From positions 186,001-250,000 of the forward strand of contig CAYXLI010000007.1 in NCBI GenBank assembly GCA_964464925.1: DNA of 64,000 nucleotides, read 5' to 3'. Source of the DNA: CAYXLI01 sp964464925. Its GTDB lineage: Bacteria > Acidobacteriota > Terriglobia > Bryobacterales > Bryobacteraceae. Below are positions 7,609 through 15,070 of this stretch, in pieces (positions within the stretch are counted from its first letter, which is position 1; every line of letters begins with the position of its first letter). The position numbers and the translations under genes were made by a program. The notes under the pieces were generated by a model that was not told the origin of the DNA, did not search any database, and worked only from the letters and a program-made list of their open reading frames with translations.

Positions 7609-9555
7609 CTACATATATTCGGGAGCTTCGATCCCCAACACATCCAGCGTGCGTTCCAACTGCTGCCGGAAGTACTGTGTCATCCAAAGCAGGAACGTGC
7701 GCTTCTCCACGTTCTCTTCCGAGAGCACCGGGAACTCATGGTAGAAATTGTTGAACGCCTGTGCGAGTTGGAACGCATACCGCGCCACGTGCGCCGGCTC
7801 GCCCGACCCGATCGCTCGATCGATCGCCACATCGCTGCGCGACGCTGCTAAGAATAGCTGCCATAGCTCTTCATTGCCAAGCTGCCGGCCGAAGGCTGCT
7901 GCATCCAGCACCGAAGCGAAGTCAGGCATGGTCTCTCCGCGCTGCTCCAGCTTCCGCGTGATCGCTCGCGCTCGCACCACAGAGTACTGCACGTACGGAC
8001 CGGTCTCGCCTTCGAAACTCAGCGCCTCTCTCAGGTCGAACGCGATTACCGTATTGCGAGTGAACTTCAGCATGAAATACCGCAATGCACCAATTGCGAT
8101 TTGCCGCGCCACTTTCTCGTTCTGCTCCGCTGATTCCTCGGCGTGCCGCGACTGCACTTCCTCCAGCGCCTTCGCCGTCAGCGTGTCCATCAGGTCATCG
8201 GCCTTCACGCCGAGCCCCTTCCTCCCGGACACCTCCACGTAAGAGCGCCTTTTGTCTTCTTCCGACAAAGCAATGCCGAGCTCGACGCAGGTCGCCGGTG
8301 TCAGCGCCACCATCTCGTACGAGAAATGAATCGAGCGGGCCGCTTGCTCATGAAACCCAAGTGCCCGCAATCCGGCTACCACCACATCCTGCAAATAGGA
8401 CTGCCGTGAATCGATCACGTTGTAGACTTGCGAGCCCTTGCCGAACGAAGGCGTCGGCCCGTTATACGGCTGGTCCGTCGTGACCCACAGCGGATACCCG
8501 CCCTTATGCTCCAACGGGCGGTAATAAAAATCTTTGCCGAGCAGTCCGAATTTCCACAACTGGTACGCGATATCCTTGCCGACATAGGTCACCGTGCCGT
8601 TCGAGCGCACGATGACTTTACTGTCCTCGTCTTCCTTGTGTTCGGAGAACGCGCTGCCCGGCATCACCCAGCAGCCGGCGTTCTTGCCCTCGGTCTCCAG
8701 GTAGATCGCCTTGCGTTCTTTCAGCAGTTCGAAAGCAGTCGCCCAGAACTTCAGGTGCAGAATCTCGCTCTCGCGCGGCAACACGTCGTAGACAACGCTT
8801 AGCCGCAGCATCGTTGCCAAGTGCGCCTGCACAATCGCATCGGCAACAATGTGCCCCAGTTCGGAAATCGCTCCTTCACCCGCTTCAATCGCGTGCAACG
8901 TCTCGGCGCGCCATTCTATCGCTTCCGGATTGTCTTTGTAGTATTGAGAAATGCGTGCGTAAAGATCCCAGCAATAGTAATCAAACCGCGGCCCATCGAT
9001 CAGCGCCTGCACCTCGGCCGGCGATTTCTTCTCCAGGAAATGAAAACCCACAACAACATCGGCCACCTGCACACCGGTATTGTCGATGTAGTTCTGCACT
9101 TCGACATTGTTCCCGGCGGCGCGCAGCATGCGCACGAACGTATCTCCCAATACCGAATTCCTCACATGCCCGATGTGCGCGGCCTTATTCGGATTGATGT
9201 TCGTATGCTCAACGATGACCTTGCCCGCGGCGGCGTCACGCGTCGTCAGATCGGCTCCGGTCAGCACGCCGAACGCGTACGAACTGCGATCGAAACGGAC
9301 GTTGATATACCCGTTGCCCGCAATCTCCATTGCCGCTACGCCCGGCAGCGAGCCCAGATCACTCACTAGCTCAGCGGCGATTGCTTTCGGCGCCTTCTTC
9401 AGTGCTTTCGCAAGCTGAAACGCAACAGGCAGGGCGAGTTCCCCGAAGTCGGACTGCTTTGGCTGCTCGACCAGAACGGGCACATCCGTCCCATACCGAA
9501 CCTGGATGTGCTGCAGAAATGCTTTTTGGATTTGTTTTTCGAGAAGATGAAACAC
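7609..9555 (-). CDS. argS: Arginyl-tRNA synthetase
   Basis: A 648-residue class I aminoacyl-tRNA synthetase that charges tRNA-Arg. The ArgRS N-terminal Add-1 domain covers ~1-95, followed by NINPNKAAHIGHVRN with the HIGH signature at 127-130. The C-terminal DALR anticodon-binding domain carries the typical FNNFYHEFPVL. A canonical KMSKS is not evident, which is usual in many ArgRS; the region SGRKGLGVKADDLMD occupies that place. The protein is longer than the ~560 residues of E. coli ArgRS, as in several deep-branching phyla. Translation starts at a GTG only 24 bp from the start of the divergent neighbour, so the promoter must overlap that small gap. Confidence 0.97.
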   Translation of the reverse strand: MFHLLEKQIQKAFLQHIQVRYGTDVPVLVEQPKQSDFGELALPVAFQLAKALKKAPKAIAAELVSDLGSLPGVAAMEIAGNGYINVRFDRSSYAFGVLTGADLTTRDAAAGKVIVEHTNINPNKAAHIGHVRNSVLGDTFVRMLRAAGNNVEVQNYIDNTGVQVADVVVGFHFLEKKSPAEVQALIDGPRFDYYCWDLYARISQYYKDNPEAIEWRAETLHAIEAGEGAISELGHIVADAIVQAHLATMLRLSVVYDVLPRESEILHLKFWATAFELLKERKAIYLETEGKNAGCWVMPGSAFSEHKEDEDSKVIVRSNGTVTYVGKDIAYQLWKFGLLGKDFYYRPLEHKGGYPLWVTTDQPYNGPTPSFGKGSQVYNVIDSRQSYLQDVVVAGLRALGFHEQAARSIHFSYEMVALTPATCVELGIALSEEDKRRSYVEVSGRKGLGVKADDLMDTLTAKALEEVQSRHAEESAEQNEKVARQIAIGALRYFMLKFTRNTVIAFDLREALSFEGETGPYVQYSVVRARAITRKLEQRGETMPDFASVLDAAAFGRQLGNEELWQLFLAASRSDVAIDRAIGSGEPAHVARYAFQLAQAFNNFYHEFPVLSEENVEKRTFLLWMTQYFRQQLERTLDVLGIEAPEYM

Positions 9556-9564
9556 GTAAACTGC

Positions 9565-9571
9565 TAGTATA
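9565..9571. promoter_or_regulatory. Overlapping back-to-back -10 boxes between argS and the TIGR03437 gene
   Basis: Only 24 bp separate the argS GTG (9555) and the divergent ATG (9580). The bases CTAGTATATC give TATACT on the minus strand (9571-9566) and TAGTAT on the plus strand (9565-9570). The boxes lie 10 and 9 nt before the two start codons, so both transcripts would be leaderless or nearly so. This reading rests on box position and sequence only. Confidence 0.5.
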
Positions 9572-9579
9572 TCAATGGC

Positions 9580-11208
9580 ATGCGAGCTCTTCTCCTATTC
9601 GTATCCGGTTCGCTGGCCTGCATCGCGCAAATCAACTCGATCGCAACCAGCGGTGATGGTGCCCAGCTCTGGTTTGCCAGCGGTTACGGGTTGCAGGGTG
9701 AATCAGATACATCGGGCGACACGCGTATCTACAGTTACGCACCGGATACCCCGGGTGTGGTGGCCCGTGCTGGTTCGCGCCAGATCCAACTCGTAAGTCC
9801 GTTCCTTTCGTCTGATGGTCAGACCTCCGGCTGGCGGACCTACACGCCATGCTTCGGCAGTTGCATGCTGCCGAGCCCCCGCGGCGGCCTCGTGCTCACG
9901 CGTAACGGGAACGAATTTCGCTTCTATGGCAGGAATACGCTGAATCTCAGCCGCAGCGGCCGCTGGCTCTACGAGGCCGGCTTCCCGAATTTTCTGACAT
10001 CCTGGCTCAACGATCTCGATAACGGCACGCAAATCCCCGCCCCTGGAATTATCCCTTTACACCCACGTCACGCAGTCAGCAATTCCGGCATAGTGGTGGG
10101 CGTACCGCCAAACCCGCAGATCCGAGGTGTGATTGGCGATGATCATGAAGTTCTGCTTTGGACAGCAGGAACCGACCCGCGCAGCATCTATCGCGGAGAC
10201 CGAGTCCTCTCAGCAGCGATTTCAGCTGACGGGCAGACGGTATTGGTCGCCACCACGACCCAGTTGATCCGTATCGATCCGAACACCAAAGAACAACAGG
10301 TCATCCTGTCTTCAGAGAGTCCCGTGAGCTTCAGCATGGACACGGCTGCGTCTCGCGTGGCCGTTCTAGTTGGGCGCGACGTCGTGTTGTCGGGCATGGA
10401 ATCGAAGCCCCTCTATTCCAGCCCTGAAGATGTGCGCAGCTTCGAACTCAGCGACGACGGATCCACACTGTACGTGGCAACGGCACGCAATCGACTCATC
10501 CGGGTGAACGTGGATACGACGGAAGCTACGGAACTATATCGGCCAATGATTGGCGCCGTCCAGCAAACCAGCAATGGACTTTATCCAGGCTCGGCCATTC
10601 GCTTTCACGGAGCCGGATTTGCCGACGATCACATATTCGCGTCAGCCGGGTTGGGTTTTCCGGTGGTGAAGATTTCTGAGGGAGAGTTTCAAGTGCAGAT
10701 ACCCTGGGAGTACCCGATCGTGTCGTCATCCCAGCCGTTCCAGATCAGCGCACCGGGTTCGCCTTTCGAAAGCCGCGGCACGCTTTATGTGGACAGCGTG
10801 CTTCGCCCTTGGATCTTCACGGATCCCTATTCCGCACAGGCCCTTGCCGCACAGCAGGATTTCAGCGGGACGGTCACCGAGCAGAACCCCGCTCCCGCGG
10901 GGTCGACCATTCACGTTTGGCTGACAGGTTTGGGTATGCTGGACCAGCCCCTCCGCACAGGTGAGGTCGGCCCCGCTGATCCCCCGGCTCGCCCAGTCAC
11001 GCCACTGGCATGTTATTTGCACCCGGCAGGAAACCAGTCCGCATCCGTCGGGCTCAGTCTGCCATTCGTAGCGTACGCGCCTGGGCTTCTGGGTTTATAT
11101 CAGGTTGATCTGACGATCCCCGAGGGCTGGCCGTCCGGCAAGAACGACGTGTTCTGTACGACTGATAACAGAAACTCGGGTGGTTCGGCGGTAGTCTGGA
11201 CCCGCTAG
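9580..11208 (+). CDS. Secreted beta-propeller protein with Solibacter-type C-terminal domain (TIGR03437)
   Basis: A 542-residue exported protein of unknown function. A short signal peptide covers residues 1-17. The middle (~60-330) consists of repeated short strands (LLWTAGTDPRS, AAISADGQTVLVATTTQLIRID, SFELSDDGSTLYVATARNRLIRV), which suggests a six- or seven-bladed WD40/YVTN-like propeller. The last ~200 residues match the domain seen almost only in Solibacter relatives: PGSAIRFHGAGF, FQVQIPWEYP, NPAPAGSTIHVWLTGLGMLDQP and PGLLGLYQVDLTIPEGWPSG. It probably sits on the cell surface or in the periplasm, and many paralogues are normal in this group. Its stop codon overlaps that of the convergent DUF2061 gene. 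Confidence 0.88.
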   Translation: MRALLLFVSGSLACIAQINSIATSGDGAQLWFASGYGLQGESDTSGDTRIYSYAPDTPGVVARAGSRQIQLVSPFLSSDGQTSGWRTYTPCFGSCMLPSPRGGLVLTRNGNEFRFYGRNTLNLSRSGRWLYEAGFPNFLTSWLNDLDNGTQIPAPGIIPLHPRHAVSNSGIVVGVPPNPQIRGVIGDDHEVLLWTAGTDPRSIYRGDRVLSAAISADGQTVLVATTTQLIRIDPNTKEQQVILSSESPVSFSMDTAASRVAVLVGRDVVLSGMESKPLYSSPEDVRSFELSDDGSTLYVATARNRLIRVNVDTTEATELYRPMIGAVQQTSNGLYPGSAIRFHGAGFADDHIFASAGLGFPVVKISEGEFQVQIPWEYPIVSSSQPFQISAPGSPFESRGTLYVDSVLRPWIFTDPYSAQALAAQQDFSGTVTEQNPAPAGSTIHVWLTGLGMLDQPLRTGEVGPADPPARPVTPLACYLHPAGNQSASVGLSLPFVAYAPGLLGLYQVDLTIPEGWPSGKNDVFCTTDNRNSGGSAVVWTR

Positions 11209-11435
11209 ATCTCGTAATCAGGCTGAGGCGCCTGGGTCCGGCGGCCGAAGGGAATGGAATTCCAGACCCGCTCATGAAGGAAGTAAAGTCCAATCTTTGC
11301 AATCATATCGACGGCACCTGCCCCTATCGATACTTTCGCATCGCCGCTAAAGAACAGCACAATCAGCGCAGTGCAAATCGAACCCAATAAACGGTAGCTT
11401 ACGGCTTTGGCGATGCTGCGCGAATTAGAGTCCAT
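11205..11435 (-). CDS. Small DUF2061 membrane protein
   Basis: A 76-residue inner-membrane protein with two hydrophobic segments (~13-30 and ~37-55) and the DUF2061 pattern: SIAKAVSYRLLGS near the start and IGLYFLHERVWNSIPFGR near the end. Function is unknown; in other bacteria DUF2061 genes often lie beside sulfate-assimilation genes, which is not the case here. The stop codon (11205-11207) overlaps the stop of the convergent TIGR03437 gene by two bases, so the two transcripts must run into each other. Confidence 0.85.
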   Translation of the reverse strand: MDSNSRSIAKAVSYRLLGSICTALIVLFFSGDAKVSIGAGAVDMIAKIGLYFLHERVWNSIPFGRRTQAPQPDYEI

Positions 11436-11593
11436 ACCGTCTCCAAAAGTTTAGCACGATTCTCCGATAGACAATAGGATGATTGCCGAATGGGTTCGGT
11501 TCGTAATTCCGCTTCAGTCGCCGTTAGACGCACCTCGGATCTTGGTTTCAGCAGTTTAGCGGGATGCCCTCAAGCTAGGGAAGTGCTGGGCGG

Positions 11594-11599
11594 TATACT
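11594..11599 (+). promoter_or_regulatory. -10 box TATACT of the ferredoxin gene
   Basis: TATACT lies 6 nt before the GTG start of the ferredoxin gene and there is no ribosome-binding site between them. Transcription would begin at or next to the start codon, giving a leaderless mRNA. Confidence 0.5.
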
Positions 11600-11605
11600 G
11601 GTCTT

Positions 11606-11998
11606 GTGCCCAAAGTGACTATCCTGCCGCTGGGCAGAACCGTGGAATTTGAGTCCGGCGAGCTCCCCTACAGTGAACACGGGAAGCCGGAATCCCTGCT
11701 CGACGTCTGTCTCCATTTCGGCATTCCCCTGGAACATGCCTGCGGGGGCAACTGCGCCTGCACCACGTGCCATGTGGTCGTAAAGAACAACACCGACGCG
11801 AATCTGAGCGAAGCGGATGACGACGAGATGGACCGCGTGGACCAGGCGGCCGGTGTTACCATGCATTCGCGGCTTGGTTGCCAGGCCGTGGTCACCGGCG
11901 ACGTCGTAGTCGAGATCCCTTCCTGGAACCGCAACTACGTCAGTGAAGGTGGCGGCTCGATGAATCTGGGCGACGCGATTCCGGTGCCCAAGCGTTAA
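11606..11998 (+). CDS. fdx: 2Fe-2S ferredoxin, adrenodoxin/ISC type
   Basis: A 130-residue electron carrier of the adrenodoxin class, normally serving iron-sulfur cluster assembly. The cluster ligands are Cys46, Cys52, Cys55 (ACGGNCACTTCHV) and Cys92 (RLGCQ), with an extra non-ligand Cys50 as in E. coli Fdx. An acidic interaction helix (SEADDDEMDRVDQA) follows in the usual place. The start is GTG at 11606, placed just behind a TATACT box. No isc or suf genes are adjacent. The 3' end overlaps the convergent lipoprotein gene by 59 nt. Confidence 0.93.
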   Translation: MPKVTILPLGRTVEFESGELPYSEHGKPESLLDVCLHFGIPLEHACGGNCACTTCHVVVKNNTDANLSEADDDEMDRVDQAAGVTMHSRLGCQAVVTGDVVVEIPSWNRNYVSEGGGSMNLGDAIPVPKR

Positions 11999-12893
11999 GC
12001 ACCTTTTGTAATTCATCCACCAGCGCTATCGGAAAGTTTGCATCCACCAAGACGTGGGTGTTTTGCATGGTGACGTGAATTGCATCCAGTGCCTGCAGCA
12101 GTTCCGGTTGATTCGCCGGCGTGTTCAGGCGTGCAAGCCCGATCAGGCCTCGGATCGTGTCGTTCGCGCGCCGCGCGTCGTCACCAGTAGCCGTCTCCCC
12201 TTCCATGTGCATCTTTACGCCATTGGAGAGATCGAACGCGCCTTGGAGAGTTTTGATCCTGCCGATCACATTGTTCAGATTCGCCATGTTCCCGGCCTCT
12301 TCTCGCTTCAGCATCGGGATCTGGTCGAACGCCGAGTGAACGAACCAGATCTGATACGTCCGGGGGATCTTCGAGATCTTGTCCTGGAGCGCTTTAGGAA
12401 TTCCGCCGGATTGGCCTCGTGTGTCGATGATATGTTGCAGCATCGCCGTTGGCCCGGCGAGCGCCGTGGTCGAATTCATAAACACGATTGCGCCCTTCTC
12501 ATCGCCCATGAGGTTATAGCCTTTGTACGGACGTCTGGTCACGCCTTCTTTCTGAATACGCGGCTCCATCCCCATCTCGGTAAACTTGCCCCTTGCCATC
12601 AACAGGGCATCTTTACCGTTGCCAGCCGCGAGAAATTCCCAAAGGTCTTGACGAGGATCGACGCCCGTCTCCTTCACGAACTCCTCGATGTGCAGCGGAT
12701 CGCCCTTCATGCTGGTGAGGCGCTGAAACAAAGGCGTATTGCGCAGCGGCTCGATGCGAGCGCCCGCCACCCAAGTCGTGTCGGAAGGGACCAGCAACGC
12801 CAGCGCAGGATCCACGGGCACTGTAGGCGAGTATTGCTTCGTGCAGGCCGCAAACCCGAGAAGCATTGGAACAACAAGCAGGGAGCGTCTCAT
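11940..12893 (-). CDS. Lipoprotein of unknown function
   Basis: A 317-residue predicted lipoprotein. The start at 12893 is chosen because it gives MRRSLLVVPMLLGFAAC, a signal peptide with lipobox and Cys17; the same frame is open further upstream but codes no sensible N-terminus and would cross the divergent gene. Two alpha/beta repeats of similar shape seem present (WVAGARIEPLRNTPLFQRL and NGVKMHMEGETATGD). I do not recognise a named domain; similar acidobacterial proteins are listed as hypothetical. The last 13 or so codons (ESRRPDSSSRHLH) are read from DNA that encodes the ferredoxin C-terminus on the other strand, so the natural end may once have been shorter. Confidence 0.75.
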   Translation of the reverse strand: MRRSLLVVPMLLGFAACTKQYSPTVPVDPALALLVPSDTTWVAGARIEPLRNTPLFQRLTSMKGDPLHIEEFVKETGVDPRQDLWEFLAAGNGKDALLMARGKFTEMGMEPRIQKEGVTRRPYKGYNLMGDEKGAIVFMNSTTALAGPTAMLQHIIDTRGQSGGIPKALQDKISKIPRTYQIWFVHSAFDQIPMLKREEAGNMANLNNVIGRIKTLQGAFDLSNGVKMHMEGETATGDDARRANDTIRGLIGLARLNTPANQPELLQALDAIHVTMQNTHVLVDANFPIALVDELQKVLNAWAPESRRPDSSSRHLH

Positions 12894-12926
12894 GAGCGCT
12901 GACCCCAGCGTACCGCAGAGGCTACA

Positions 12927-13574
12927 GTGGAAGAGATGCGGATCGATGCGCATGTGATGTTTCAAAAACCTGCCTATCTGCCGTGCGCACTCTGGCCGAG
13001 GCTCGAAGCCAATCGCTTTGACGGATGCATCGCCGTGCAGCGCAGAGCCGATCCGGAAGAAGCACGCTGGCTGCTTCAGCTTGCGTCGGAACACCCGTTC
13101 GTTCGAGGCGTTGTCGTTTGCACAAACACGCTCGATGAATTCGAAACCGATCCTTCTTTCCGCGGCGTATATTCGGATGGCTCGGGCTCAATAGATTTCT
13201 ACCGTGAATTAGGAAGACGGGGAATTCCTCTGGAAATTAACAGCGGCGCAGATTCCTTGTACCGGATTCTCGATGCGGCACCAGATCTGCGCGCCGCTGT
13301 ACCAGCGCAAGCCGGGCTGAAGGCGCACGAGAGCGTGTACGTGAAGCTGACCGATTTGAGCGGACCAGCAGAACAGCATGGAGAGCTGGTCTGTGAAATG
13401 TTTGAAATGTTCGGCGCATCGCGAATTCTGTTCGGCAGCAACTGGCCCGATTGCCTCGCCGCTGGCACCTGGAAGCAAACGCTCGCGACATTCACGCAGG
13501 CTCTGGGGCCGCGCACCATGGATGTGCGCTCGCTGATGCTTGGCGATAACGCAGTGTCGTTCTACAAACTTTAG
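12927..13574 (+). CDS. Short amidohydrolase-like protein with degraded metal site
   Basis: A 215-residue member of the amidohydrolase_2 TIM-barrel family. It keeps the family outline (IDAH at the start, GIPLEIN, a conserved GSNWPD near the end and a C-terminal GDNAVSFYKL helix), but the usual HxH metal motif reads HVM and the DHLGKP-type histidine strand is missing. At 215 residues it is also ~60 shorter than active relatives. It may be inactive or use a different chemistry. The start is GTG at 12927 or ATG at 12936; both lie within 45 bp of the divergent lipoprotein start. The stop overlaps that of the convergent accC by 4 bp. Confidence 0.7.
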   Translation: MEEMRIDAHVMFQKPAYLPCALWPRLEANRFDGCIAVQRRADPEEARWLLQLASEHPFVRGVVVCTNTLDEFETDPSFRGVYSDGSGSIDFYRELGRRGIPLEINSGADSLYRILDAAPDLRAAVPAQAGLKAHESVYVKLTDLSGPAEQHGELVCEMFEMFGASRILFGSNWPDCLAAGTWKQTLATFTQALGPRTMDVRSLMLGDNAVSFYKL

Positions 13575-15070
13575 CGTTCCAGGCGCGAACGTCCCACCAA
13601 GACCCAACGCGAACCGCTCGCGCCGGTTTCCGGTTTGGGCTTATCCTCAGACGCTTCAGCCACGAGGGCCACCAGAGCCGCGATCACAGACGCGTCTTCG
13701 TGCTGGGGCGCGTTCTCCGCGTTGCGTTGCATAAATTCCTCTATGAATCCCGTATGAAGATGACCTGCACGGAACTCCCGATCTTGCAGCAGGTGATGGA
13801 AGAAATTGATATTATTCCGGATCCCGCCGACCGTGAGTTCTTCCAAAGCGCGAATCATGCGCGCGATCGCGTGCTCGCGCGTTTCTCCCCATACAGCGAG
13901 CTTTGCCAGCATTGGATCATACTCCATGGGCACGGTCCAACCTTCATACACGCCGCCGTCGAACCGCACACCCGGGCCTGCCGGCACGGAAAAGGCCGCG
14001 ATGCGCCCCGGTGACGGGAAGAACTGATTATCCGGATCTTCCGCATAAATGCGGCATTCGATTGCCGACCCGCGCCAGGAGACGTCCTCCTGCTTGAGCC
14101 TGAGGCGTTCTCCCGCCGCGATCCTCAACTGCCATTGCACGAGATCGAGGCCGGTCACTAACTCGGTAACCGGATGCTCCACCTGGAGGCGCGTGTTCAT
14201 TTCGAGGAAATAGAAGTTCCGGTCCGCATCTACCAGAAACTCCACCGTGCCTGCGTTGTAATACCCCGCGGTGCTCGCCGCGCGCACGGCAGCCTCACCC
14301 ATGCGGAAACGCAGATCGGGATCTAGCAACATGATGGGCGATGGAGATTCTTCGATCACCTTCTGGTGTCTGCGCTGCACGGAGCATTCACGCTCTCCCA
14401 GATGGATCAGGTGGCCATGCTTGTCGCCCAGCACCTGGATCTCGATGTGGCGCGGTCGATCGATGAACTTCTCGATATAAACCTCACCGGAGTGGAACGC
14501 CCGCTCGGCTTCGCTCGATGCGGTTCGCAGCGCCGACTCCAGTTCAGCCGGATGGTCTACGCGGCGCATCCCTTTACCGCCCCCTCCGGCAGCCGCCTTG
14601 ATCATTACGGGGTAGCCGATCTCCTCTGCAAACGCGCGCGCACGGGACGGAATCGAGATGCCCTGATCGGTACCGGGCACGACGGGAACGCCTGCTTTGA
14701 TCGCCAGTTTGCGCGCATGCGTCTTCGATCCCATCTGCCGGATACTTTCAGCAGAGGGCCCTATGAACACGATGCCCGCGTCTTCACAGGCCGCGGCGAA
14801 TTCCGCATTCTCACTCAGGAATCCATAACCGGGATGAATCGCGTCGGCGCCTGAGTGCTTTGCAGCATCCAGAATTTTGGCGATTCGCAGGTAACTCTCG
14901 CTGCTGGGCGCGGGGCCGATGTGCACCGCCTCATCTGCCATCTCCACATGCAGAGCGGTTCGATCCACATCGGAATAAACTGCCACGCTTGGTATACCGG
15001 CCTCTTTCAGGCCGCGGATCACGCGGACCGCGATCTCTCCGCGATTCGCAACCAGAACTTTCCGGAACAC
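13571..15070 (-). CDS. accC: Biotin carboxylase subunit of acyl-CoA carboxylase
   Basis: A 499-residue ATP-grasp enzyme that carboxylates biotin on a carrier protein. Visible are the N-terminal ANRGEIAVRVIRGLKEAG, the ATP-binding glycine loop AAAGGGGKGMR, the catalytic ERECSVQRRHQKVIEE and EMNTRLQVEHPVTE. After the usual ~450 residues it has a ~50-residue extension without a biotinyl (MKM) domain, so it is shorter than propionyl- or methylcrotonyl-CoA carboxylase alpha chains and needs a separate carrier. No accB or carboxyltransferase gene is adjacent. It starts with GTG at 15070, whose G is the last base of the TAG stop of the upstream gene, so translation is probably coupled. Confidence 0.93.
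   Translation of the reverse strand: MFRKVLVANRGEIAVRVIRGLKEAGIPSVAVYSDVDRTALHVEMADEAVHIGPAPSSESYLRIAKILDAAKHSGADAIHPGYGFLSENAEFAAACEDAGIVFIGPSAESIRQMGSKTHARKLAIKAGVPVVPGTDQGISIPSRARAFAEEIGYPVMIKAAAGGGGKGMRRVDHPAELESALRTASSEAERAFHSGEVYIEKFIDRPRHIEIQVLGDKHGHLIHLGERECSVQRRHQKVIEESPSPIMLLDPDLRFRMGEAAVRAASTAGYYNAGTVEFLVDADRNFYFLEMNTRLQVEHPVTELVTGLDLVQWQLRIAAGERLRLKQEDVSWRGSAIECRIYAEDPDNQFFPSPGRIAAFSVPAGPGVRFDGGVYEGWTVPMEYDPMLAKLAVWGETREHAIARMIRALEELTVGGIRNNINFFHHLLQDREFRAGHLHTGFIEEFMQRNAENAPQHEDASVIAALVALVAEASEDKPKPETGASGSRWVLVGRSRLER

Noticed and set aside
12054..12902. 282-codon plus-strand frame over the lipoprotein gene
   Set aside because: The minus strand has a lipoprotein signal with lipobox; the plus frame is Arg/His-rich without any recognisable segment.
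12894..13094. N-terminal extension of the lipoprotein frame
   Set aside because: It crosses the divergent amidohydrolase-like gene and would place the lipobox signal in the middle of the protein.
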